A stretch of DNA of 64,000 nt from a virus. Shown piece by piece: positions 58,145 to 64,000 of this stretch; the stretch's first letter is position 1, and every line of letters starts with the position of its first letter. A program made the translations under genes and the position numbers. Below the pieces are notes generated by a model. That model saw only the letters and a list, made by a program, of their open reading frames with translations. It made no database searches and had not been told where the DNA came from. The stretch spans positions 20,079 to 84,078 of IMG/VR virus record IMGVR_UViG_3300017971_000026, one strand, 5' to 3'.

Positions 58145-58873
58145 CTACTCGGGCCAGCCAGCGGCCGGCTCGATGTCGTCGACCTCGACTTCACGCCCGA
58201 GTCCGTCGAGCCACGGGCCCTTGCTCTGCGGGCGCCACAGTCCCCGGCTCATGATGATCTGCGCATGGGCCTGCTCGCAGCCGCTGCCGATCAGCGTCGC
58301 GTCTAGACCACGCACCGACTCGCATCCGGCCCAGGAGATGATCCCGGGTCCCGCGCCGAAGCTCGTGCCATGTCGCTCGACGTAGCGCCAAGCCGCCTCG
58401 ACGGCCGCCGAGTGCATGTGCTGCGCCTCCGCGCGGCGGACCACGTAGGTGTGGAGGCCCCGAGCTGCGCGCGCGACCGCCTCGACGTCGAGGTCGCCGG
58501 ACTGCTGCATCGCCTTGCGGTCCTCGAGCGTCCAGTCGAGTTGGACCTCGGTCACGCTCGCGGCCTTCGAGCTGAGGTGATGCGGGAGCACGCCGATCAC
58601 GTGCTTGCCGCGGACGTTGGCGGCGTTGTGTCCGTCGGCGAGTGCTTGCGCTTCGAGCACGTCTAGATCGCGGGCGATCGTGCCGCCGCAGATCACATCG
58701 TAGACGTCACGGCGTAGGCTGATCTTGGCGGTCCGAGCATGGGCATGGGCGTGCTCGACCACGGGCGTCGAGTCGTCGATGTAGCCCTCGCGGATCAGGT
58801 ACTCGACGAGGGGAGCGTGGCGCGTGACGACGAGGTCGAAGCGCGCGGGGACGTAGGTGTTCTTGGTCTTCAT
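58145..58873 (-). CDS. Csx16-like protein (candidate cyclic-oligoadenylate ring nuclease)
   Basis: 242 residues. The N-terminal FDLVVTRHAPLVEYLIREGY and the later HVIGVLPHHLSSKAASVTEV, then QLDWTLEDR, mirror the two most conserved parts of Csx16 (VTRHxGAxxW and VIGTLPVHLAAxV...LSL). Csx16 and related small proteins degrade the cyclic tetra-adenylate signal of type III CRISPR systems. About 45 extra residues lie between the two blocks and about 80 after them. If correct, it could be a phage anti-CRISPR enzyme. The similarity was judged by eye. The context CCAGAACACGAA before the ATG is shared with the gene at 59223. Confidence 0.45.
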   Translation of the reverse strand: MKTKNTYVPARFDLVVTRHAPLVEYLIREGYIDDSTPVVEHAHAHARTAKISLRRDVYDVICGGTIARDLDVLEAQALADGHNAANVRGKHVIGVLPHHLSSKAASVTEVQLDWTLEDRKAMQQSGDLDVEAVARAARGLHTYVVRRAEAQHMHSAAVEAAWRYVERHGTSFGAGPGIISWAGCESVRGLDATLIGSGCEQAHAQIIMSRGLWRPQSKGPWLDGLGREVEVDDIEPAAGWPE

Positions 58874-58989
58874 TTTTTCGTGTTCTGGACGGCTCATCAG
58901 CGCCGGCATGTCCAAGCCGGCGGACGCCCGCAAGTGACAATGCCCTGGTCGCAGGACCATGTCTCCCAGACGGGGGCGTTTCGCCGAGG

Positions 58990-59223
58990 TCAGCGGCGGT
59001 GCACAAGTTCGACCACGGGCCCGGGATCCCGGGCGAGCCTACGGCGCACGCGTCGACACTCACGGCGAAAAGCCCTCTCGCTGCGGAGCAGCGCGAGCCG
59101 AGGAAATCGCGGGTGACCCATGGCCACCATGGTGCCAGACAGCGTGAGGCGGTAACCGCGGCGCCACAAACGGCGGCGGACGAAGTGAGCGACAGTTTTG
59201 ACGCGAGTTGAGATGTTGTTCAT
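58990..59223 (-). CDS. Small Arg-rich protein
   Basis: 77 residues with about 22 Arg (FVRRRLWRRGYRLTLSG). Likely nucleic-acid binding or membrane-active. Starts at ATG 59223 behind CCAGAACACGAA. Unknown function; sits just before the Csx16-like gene. Confidence 0.5.
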   Translation of the reverse strand: MNNISTRVKTVAHFVRRRLWRRGYRLTLSGTMVAMGHPRFPRLALLRSERAFRRECRRVRRRLARDPGPVVELVHRR

Positions 59224-59297
59224 TGTTCGTGTTCTGGCCTGGTTGGTCAGGAGCGCAGGGCGGCCAGCTCCGCGCTCGGTTGTAGTGGTAGTTCAGC

Positions 59298-59311
59298 GGG
59301 GATCGATCCCC
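59298..59311. repeat. Perfect 14-bp palindrome
   Basis: GGGGATCGATCCCC lies 8 nt after the stop of the gene at 59319. It could form a small hairpin at the operon end or be a protein-binding site; no T-run follows. Confidence 0.4.
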
Positions 59312-59318
59312 AGAAAGA

Positions 59319-59477
59319 TCAGGTCGTTGGGTACATCGACTCGGATCGGAGCCGATGGCGGACGTCTGCGACCTCGTCGCTCGGAAACACGCGCACGGCC
59401 ACTCCGTCGAGGGTCAGTCGCACGTGGTCACCGACGCGGCGCGCCCGTGCGATCGCGTCGTCGATCGACTCGCTCAC
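59319..59477 (-). CDS. Small hypothetical protein
   Basis: 52 residues (begins SESIDDAIARARRVGDHVRL). GTG in a GTGA overlap with the upstream stop. No family recognised. Confidence 0.45.
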   Translation of the reverse strand: MSESIDDAIARARRVGDHVRLTLDGVAVRVFPSDEVADVRHRLRSESMYPTT

Positions 59478-59617
59478 AGCGGGCCCTCGCAGTCGTCCGC
59501 CCAGGGGCAGCGCTCAACCGCGACCGGCAGGATCATCGTGACGAAGACGCGCCACGACCAGGCCGCGGTCGCGATCAGGCCGGAGTCGACGAGGACGTGG
59601 GCGAGCCAGTCGATCAT
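59474..59617 (-). CDS. Small membrane protein
   Basis: 47 residues with hydrophobic stretches at 4-20 and 22-34 and a short Cys-containing tail. GGGAGG lies 8 nt before the ATG, and the ATG overlaps the end of the gene at 59614. Confidence 0.45.
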   Translation of the reverse strand: MIDWLAHVLVDSGLIATAAWSWRVFVTMILPVAVERCPWADDCEGPL

Positions 59618-59886
59618 CGCCGGTCCTCCCATCGAAAGGTCGCGTGCGAATGGTCGCCGCGGCCTTCGACGATCTCGCCGGACATTGATGCTGATCCATG
59701 CAGCCCGAAGCCGCCGGGACCAGCAAGCAGAGGGTTCGGGTCAAACCCATCTCCGATGCACTCACGTCCCAGCCAATCCTCGTCCCAGCCAAGCGTCGAT
59801 TTGAGCCGCATGTCCTCCAGCTCGCGGTCGAGTCGCCCTTGGGCGATGACCTCGATCAACAGTCGCCGATCAATCTTCGTCGTCAT
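59614..59886 (-). CDS. Hypothetical protein
   Basis: 90 residues. Basic helical N-half, Gly-rich C-half (GFDPNPLLAGPGGFGLHG). Led by a type C element; first gene of the run 59886-59319. Confidence 0.5.
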   Translation of the reverse strand: MTTKIDRRLLIEVIAQGRLDRELEDMRLKSTLGWDEDWLGRECIGDGFDPNPLLAGPGGFGLHGSASMSGEIVEGRGDHSHATFRWEDRR

Positions 59887-59921
59887 CGGTCCACCCAACC
59901 GCACCCCGCCGATCTTATTTC
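59887..59921 (-). promoter_or_regulatory. Type C promoter-like element
   Basis: GAAATA, N14, CGGTTGG, eight bases, ATG 59886; an AT-rich tract with TTTTTTCGAGAT lies upstream. Confidence 0.55.
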
Positions 59922-59957
59922 GAGAAATCTCGAAAAAATCGCAACCAACCGTAATCG

Positions 59958-60407
59958 CTAGGCTTTTCGCCCTCGACGCATTGGATCCGGCCGGTTGAGC
60001 AGCGAAGCGCGAATCGCGGGGTCATCGCTCGAGAGTCCCTGCCGGAGCCGCTCGTAGGCCTTGGTGAACTCGCTGGCCACGCCGTAGGTCTGCCGCATCT
60101 GCTCGGCGACCTCGGCCTGCAGCGCCGCCTTTCCCGCGAGGAGCTGCTCGCGCGTGATCACCGGCTGGACCTCGGCGCGCTCCTCGACCTGGCCGTTGGC
60201 TTCGCCGATCTCCTCCACTCCGAGGTCCACGACGACGTGCCGGATCGTGTAGCCGCCCTCGGCCCACCCTTCGCCGTCCTCGCAGCCTCCATGGTGCCGG
60301 TGGCACTCGACGCAGACGGCGGCGTAGTCGTCCCACGGCGGCTCCCAGAGCACGAAGAGCTTCGTCTCGAAGCAGTGCTCGCAGAAGTAGTAGCCGACGC
60401 GCCTCAC
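59958..60407 (-). CDS. Zinc-binding protein with helical tail
   Basis: 149 residues. CEHC near residue 9 and CVECHRHHGGC near 32-42 form a likely zinc site; the C-terminal half is helix. GTG follows TAGCGT and six bases (type B). Located 17 nt after the baseplate J gene, so possibly a tail or late protein. Confidence 0.55.
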   Translation of the reverse strand: MRRVGYYFCEHCFETKLFVLWEPPWDDYAAVCVECHRHHGGCEDGEGWAEGGYTIRHVVVDLGVEEIGEANGQVEERAEVQPVITREQLLAGKAALQAEVAEQMRQTYGVASEFTKAYERLRQGLSSDDPAIRASLLNRPDPMRRGRKA

Positions 60408-60424
60408 GGATCGACGCTAGCACG

Positions 60425-61570
60425 CTACGGGGCCGGGTCGGTCGAGACCTGCACGACGTCTGCGCTCGTCACGAGGTAGCTCGACGCGGAGGGCACGACG
60501 TCGCCGGCCGGCACGACGATCGCACCCTGCGGCACCGAGAGCCCGTCGATGTCCTGCCAGGCTCCGGTGATCTGGGCGAGGTAGAGCGTGGCGCCGACCT
60601 CGACCTCGCCGGTGATCCCAGCCGTCGGGTCGCCGATCACAGCGACCGCGGTCGACCGCGCCTGCTCGAGCACGGTGGCCTCGTCGAAGTCCGGGTCGAC
60701 CACGAGGTTGTAGGCCTCGATGAAGACCGTCTGCGGGTTGAGGGCTTCGACGATCACGGGGATCCCGGCGCACCTGTACTCGCGGAGTACCTTTCGCACC
60801 TTGTTCGCGAGCGAGCTGTTCGTCGTGCCACCTCCCCCGAGGACCCGGACCCGGACCCGGCCGGTCTGCGCGTCGCCGTCGAGGAGCTCCTCGGCCTGGG
60901 CGGAGATGATCCCGGGCACAGCGGCGGCCGCCGCCTCGATCGCTCCGAGGGTCCCGCGTCGAGCTCGCTGGTACGCGGTCTCGAGCTGCGCCTGGTAGTC
61001 CTCGGGCGACTGCTCGACGAGACCACCGCTTGCGGGCTCGTTGTTGTTGACCGCCAACGTCGTGTCTGGGACCTGCCCGAGGATCGTCGAGATCGTCAAC
61101 GCCGGGACGTTGCCGCCCGGACCAGCGGTCGTGGCGATCGCGTCCACGGTGTCGCCCGTCACGCCGAAGCCCAGCGGCAAGTCGACGGCGGTCTCGAAGG
61201 TCACGCCGCCGTTGGTCGAGACGAGGGTCCCCGCCGCGATCACGATCGACGATCCGCCCGGATCGCGCTTGAAAGTCAGCGGGACGATCGACGAGGTGGC
61301 TCCCTGTCGGATCTCGCCGCCGAGTTCGCTGGCGCCGTAGCGCTCGAGGGCCTCGATGCTGACCGACAGCGCCGTGCGCAGCCGGGTCTCGTTCAGCTCC
61401 CGCTGGGCATAGGTCGACGCTCGCTCGGACATCGCACCGACGGCCGCGAAGGCGATGTTCACCTGGCTACCAGGCGTCTCCATGATCTCGCGGGTCAGGC
61501 GAGTAGGCCGCGCGAGCCCCTCGCGTTTGGCGGCCTGGATGTAGTCCTCGGCGGTGGGCAGCGTGGCCAC
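60425..61570 (-). CDS. Baseplate J-family protein
   Basis: 381 residues. IVPLTFKRDPGGSSIVIAAG followed by TLVSTNGGVTFETAVD and GDTVDAIATTAGPGGNVPAL is the core of the Baseplate_J family. A helical linker and a C-terminal beta domain follow (TVFIEAYNLVVDPDF). It forms part of the baseplate wedge of contractile tails. GTG follows TGA-TACCCT and six bases (type B). Confidence 0.8.
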   Translation of the reverse strand: MATLPTAEDYIQAAKREGLARPTRLTREIMETPGSQVNIAFAAVGAMSERASTYAQRELNETRLRTALSVSIEALERYGASELGGEIRQGATSSIVPLTFKRDPGGSSIVIAAGTLVSTNGGVTFETAVDLPLGFGVTGDTVDAIATTAGPGGNVPALTISTILGQVPDTTLAVNNNEPASGGLVEQSPEDYQAQLETAYQRARRGTLGAIEAAAAAVPGIISAQAEELLDGDAQTGRVRVRVLGGGGTTNSSLANKVRKVLREYRCAGIPVIVEALNPQTVFIEAYNLVVDPDFDEATVLEQARSTAVAVIGDPTAGITGEVEVGATLYLAQITGAWQDIDGLSVPQGAIVVPAGDVVPSASSYLVTSADVVQVSTDPAP

Positions 61571-61585
61571 GCGCCGAGGGTATCA
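61571..61585 (-). promoter_or_regulatory. Type B promoter-like element
   Basis: TGA-TACCCT, six bases, GTG 61570 (minus). Confidence 0.5.
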
Positions 61586-61861
61586 CCGGAGCCTTGCGAG
61601 CCTTCGCTCGATCCGTTTGGCTGCGCGCGAGTGGTTGCGCGCGAGCGCGTAGTGGCCGTCGCTCGTGCACCTGACCCACTGAGCGCGCGCGGCACCCAGG
61701 CCAGCTTCCAGCGCTGCGATCTCCGCATGGTCTCCGCGCTTGAGCGCCCTCGCTCGACGGTACGCCCGAAGCCTCCGCCTGACCGCCAGACGCTTGTCGG
61801 GGTCGAGCACCGCGTCGGCGACCAGCGCAGCGGCGACCGAGCCGAGGACGAGCGCGATCAT
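61583..61861 (-). CDS. Basic helical membrane-anchored protein
   Basis: 92 residues. The first 18 are hydrophobic (IALVLGSVAAALVADAVL), then a long Arg-rich helix. ATGA overlap with the upstream 38-codon gene. Unknown function. Confidence 0.5.
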   Translation of the reverse strand: MIALVLGSVAAALVADAVLDPDKRLAVRRRLRAYRRARALKRGDHAEIAALEAGLGAARAQWVRCTSDGHYALARNHSRAAKRIERRLARLR

Positions 61862-61974
61862 GAGCCGAGAGCGTCCATGTACTCGCGCACCAGACCATCG
61901 ATTCGACCCGCGCGATCGAGGTGCGGTCCTCGGCGAAGCTCGCGGCCGTTGAACTCGATCATGATGCGGATCAT
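61858..61974 (-). CDS. Small hypothetical protein
   Basis: 38 residues (MIRIMIEFNGRELRRGPHLD at the start). ATG is set by a type A element, making this a two-gene early unit wedged between baseplate genes. Confidence 0.5.
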   Translation of the reverse strand: MIRIMIEFNGRELRRGPHLDRAGRIDGLVREYMDALGS

Positions 61975-62008
61975 GCCCGGTCTACCGCGAGCCCCACCGA
62001 TCGCTTCC
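61975..62008 (-). promoter_or_regulatory. Type A promoter-like element
   Basis: GGAAGC, N16, GGTAGA, six bases, ATG 61974. Confidence 0.6.
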
Positions 62009-62011
62009 CGC

Positions 62012-62902
62012 TCACCGCGCCGGCAGGTCGAAGAGGAACGTTTGCAGACCCTCGGTCCGCGGCTGCACGCTGATCACGAACCGGACCACGCCGCCGCCAT
62101 TGGCCTCGACCTCGACGCGGGCTTCGACGGCCGCCTCGCGTACGTCGGGCTCGAACTGGATCTGCTCGCGCACGCGCACGGCGATCTGCTGGACGTCGTA
62201 TGGCCGCGCGACGCGCTTGGCGAAGCTGGTCAGGCCGTAGTTGGGTAGGTGCGAGAAGGCCCCGACCTCGGTCTGGATCCGCTGGAGGATTCGCGTCTTC
62301 AGTGACTCGGCGTTGTCCGCGAGGACGAGCTCGCCGGCCTCGTCGTAGCGCCAGATCCGCTCTCGCGCGACGGGCAGACCGGTGACCGGGTCGATCTCGA
62401 AGAAGGGGTTCGACCAGTCGCCGTAGGTGTCGACGGCCGCGATCCCGGTCCGGTTGCGCAGCGGACGGTCGCGCGCGGTCACGATGAAGATCGTCTGGCC
62501 GCCGAACTTCTGGCAGTTCGCGCCGAGGATCGGTCCGACGAGCTGGACCGCGTACTCGATCCCGGGCTCGAGGGTCGGCGCCGTCCAGACATGTAGCTGC
62601 GTAGGATCGTCCTCGTCTTGGAGGATGTCGTTGATCACCACGCCGCGGGTGGGCCTGCGCTTGCCGGGCTCGACGTAGATCCCACCGTCGAGGGTAGGCA
62701 CCGCTGGATCGATCGGGTCGACGCGCCAGTTCAGCGCGTTGCGGCTGTCGCGGTAGCCGATCGGGTCGCGCCACTTCGGCGGGTCGGTGAAGAAGACCGT
62801 GATCTTGTTCTCTCCGACGCACAGGGCCGTGATGATCGAGAGCAGGCCCGGTCCGCCCCAGGGCGCGACGGTGCCGAAGGGCAGGATCCCGAAGCCGCTC
62901 AC
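62012..62902 (-). CDS. Baseplate wedge protein with gp25/GPW-like domain
   Basis: 296 residues. The C-terminal part holds LKTRILQRIQTEVGAFSHLP followed by NYG, the core of the gp25 / GpW baseplate family, and a helix-strand ending. The N-terminal 170 residues form a separate beta-rich domain with TVFFTDPPKW and repeated Pro turns. Works with the J protein. GTG follows TACCCT and six bases (type B). Confidence 0.72.
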   Translation of the reverse strand: MSGFGILPFGTVAPWGGPGLLSIITALCVGENKITVFFTDPPKWRDPIGYRDSRNALNWRVDPIDPAVPTLDGGIYVEPGKRRPTRGVVINDILQDEDDPTQLHVWTAPTLEPGIEYAVQLVGPILGANCQKFGGQTIFIVTARDRPLRNRTGIAAVDTYGDWSNPFFEIDPVTGLPVARERIWRYDEAGELVLADNAESLKTRILQRIQTEVGAFSHLPNYGLTSFAKRVARPYDVQQIAVRVREQIQFEPDVREAAVEARVEVEANGGGVVRFVISVQPRTEGLQTFLFDLPAR

Positions 62903-62955
62903 GCGTCGAGGGTACTACGCGGGAAGCGATCGGGTGGCGGTGGGTACTTGTGGCG
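62903..62955. promoter_or_regulatory. Divergent type B / type A module
   Basis: Minus: TACCCT 62914-62909, six bases, GTG 62902. Plus: GGAAGC 62922-62927, a 15-nt spacer, GGTACT 62943-62948, seven bases, ATG 62956. This is the only type A copy with a 15-nt spacer. Confidence 0.55.
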
Positions 62956-63375
62956 ATGAGTGAAGATCTCAGCGACAGGCTCCGCGCCGAGGTCGAGCGG
63001 CTCACCGCGGAGGCCGCCCGCCTACGGGAGCGGGTCGCCGAACTCGGGCGCATGCTGTGCATCAATGCGGCCGAGGATGCGCCCGCCGCGGAGCGCTCTT
63101 GTGCATTCATCGCTCGAGCGCGAGAGTTGGTCTGCTTGGAGTTGATCGGGCGACGCCCGTGTGTGCGGTGCGAGGAGATGTGTGACAGTCAAATGGAGCA
63201 CATCGAGAGCAACGACTACAGGCCCTGGCCCATGTGCGCAGGCTGTGCTGAAGAGGTCGAAGGGTGGAACGACGGCACCCCTACAGGGGCCAAGCCCGCG
63301 GAGCATCACGCTGACTGCACGCCCACGTCTCACTGCGGCGGCGAGGGCTGCCCTGGGAAGGCGTCTGACTGGTGA
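62956..63375 (+). CDS. Coiled-coil, Cys-rich hypothetical protein
   Basis: 139 residues. A short coiled coil at 5-35 (LRAEVERLTAEAARLRERVA), then a zinc-type CVRCEEMC and CAGCAEE region. Unknown role. ATG 62956 fits the type A element; a GTG 6 nt earlier is possible. Confidence 0.55.
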   Translation: MSEDLSDRLRAEVERLTAEAARLRERVAELGRMLCINAAEDAPAAERSCAFIARARELVCLELIGRRPCVRCEEMCDSQMEHIESNDYRPWPMCAGCAEEVEGWNDGTPTGAKPAEHHADCTPTSHCGGEGCPGKASDW

Positions 63376-63710
63376 TCGCGTCCAAGCTGATCCGGCTCGC
63401 CAAGACGAGGGTTCGCCGAGGCCTGACCATCGACTCACCGAGCTTCGTCAGCGAGTCCGCCCTCTATCTCGTGGGCGAGCCGGACGCCGTCGAGGGCCAC
63501 GCTCGACTTCGCTCCGAGACCCGGTCCTATGCGGACGGCCTCCTGGTGGAGGTTGCCCAGGCCTTCGCCCTCCGGCGCGACCGAGCTCGACGAGAAGACG
63601 GCGAGGTCGAGTTGCGAGCGGCGTTGGTCGAGGCCAGGGCCGTGATCGACGCCTGGGTCGACGCGATCGATCATCGGGCGGATCAGGGCACGCGGTCGAC
63701 GAACTCGTAG
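63372..63710 (+). CDS. Hypothetical helical protein
   Basis: 112 residues, helical, mixed charge, no recognised domain. GTG in a GTGA overlap. Its end overlaps the convergent partial gene by 28 nt. Confidence 0.5.
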   Translation: MIASKLIRLAKTRVRRGLTIDSPSFVSESALYLVGEPDAVEGHARLRSETRSYADGLLVEVAQAFALRRDRARREDGEVELRAALVEARAVIDAWVDAIDHRADQGTRSTNS

Positions 63711-64000
63711 CTGAACCAGACGTGGGTCGCCGCGGTCGTGTTGTTGATCGCGATGACCTGCAGCCACGCCTCGAAGCCCTGCGGGAGGTCCTGGTCGATC
63801 GCCGCGAAACCGCCGGGCCAAGGGTTGCCGGCGTTGGCGACGCTGATCGCCTGCAGCCCGACGTACTCGAGCGCCGCCCCACCAAGCCCTGGTGCAGCGT
63901 AGACGAGCCGCGCGTCGAAGGTCAGGCCCGCGGTCATGTCGACCGGGTTCGAGCTCTCGGTGCCGCCGTCGTAGCCGATCCCGTACCACTGGACGAAACC
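63683..64000 (-). CDS. Putative virion protein, C-terminal part (runs off right edge)
   Basis: Partial: the last 105 codons; the start lies beyond the window. Beta-rich sequence (GLTFDARLVYAAPGLGG, then FEAWLQVIAINNTTAATHVW) typical of tail or fibre components. Co-oriented with the baseplate genes. No specific family. Confidence 0.45.
   Translation of the reverse strand, partial: GFVQWYGIGYDGGTESSNPVDMTAGLTFDARLVYAAPGLGGAALEYVGLQAISVANAGNPWPGGFAAIDQDLPQGFEAWLQVIAINNTTAATHVWFSYEFVDRVP

Noticed and set aside
59270-59330. tRNA-like string (TAGTGGTAGTTCAGC)
   Set aside because: No acceptor stem, anticodon arm or T arm can be assembled around it on either strand.

Overview
The window is one contiguous piece of a large, GC-rich tailed-phage (or prophage) genome. 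It runs off both edges inside virion genes. Head and packaging genes are recognisable: terminase small and large subunits, portal, Mu F-like minor head protein, scaffold and coat. A contractile tail is suggested by a sheath-like N-terminus at the left edge and by a gp25-like wedge protein and a baseplate J protein at 60-63 kb. Replication and recombination genes include a lambda O-like initiator, a DnaB-type helicase, RecE-like and RecT-like proteins, a RuvC-like resolvase and a UvrD-like helicase. Phage regulators are also present. No integrase, tRNA, rRNA or CRISPR array was seen. Two short lipoproteins and an exported lysozyme-like protein point to a Gram-negative host. Their Asp/Gly/Thr-rich linkers and the GC content recall Myxococcota, but that host guess is inference only.

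Layout: 0-6 kb is a minus-strand virion/tail block with short plus-strand genes threaded through it. 6-21 kb is a plus-strand early/replication block (ASCH-like protein, helicase, initiator with an internal iteron array, DnaB, RecE/RecT, RuvC). 21-37 kb alternates strands gene by gene, with lysin, TerS, TerL, portal, Mu F-like and a large tail protein separated by small accessory genes. 36-51 kb is mainly minus strand: methyltransferase, ECF-like sigma factor, UvrD helicase, head genes, an accessory operon holding a DUF5131 gene with a nested HNH endonuclease, an HD hydrolase, a broken cytosine methyltransferase and a small-gene operon. 51.1-51.6 kb is a repeat-rich non-coding region. 51-56 kb holds small plus-strand genes, candidate spanins and a ParB-methyltransferase fusion. 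56-64 kb carries virion/baseplate genes interleaved with accessory genes, one of them Csx16-like.

The most striking feature is the start-anchored promoter grammar. Type A is GGAAGY-N16-GGTA(G/C)N followed almost at once (usually 6-8 nt) by the start codon; I count 23 copies on both strands, mostly before replication and accessory genes. Type B is a TAnnnT box (often TAnCCT or TAnGCT, sometimes with an upstream TG) ending 6-7 nt before the start codon; it precedes packaging, virion and lysis genes. Type C is GGAATA-N14-CGGTTRG-N8-ATG, six copies, before the UvrD helicase and several small-gene operons. In all three the transcript would start at or within a few bases of the initiation codon, so most operon-leading mRNAs look leaderless. 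Within operons, genes overlap by 1-11 nt (ATGA, GTGA, TGATG). A few genes instead have classic purine-rich ribosome sites, notably the major capsid gene. Type A and type B elements are often packed back to back in one short divergent module, which ties early and late genes into alternating transcription units.
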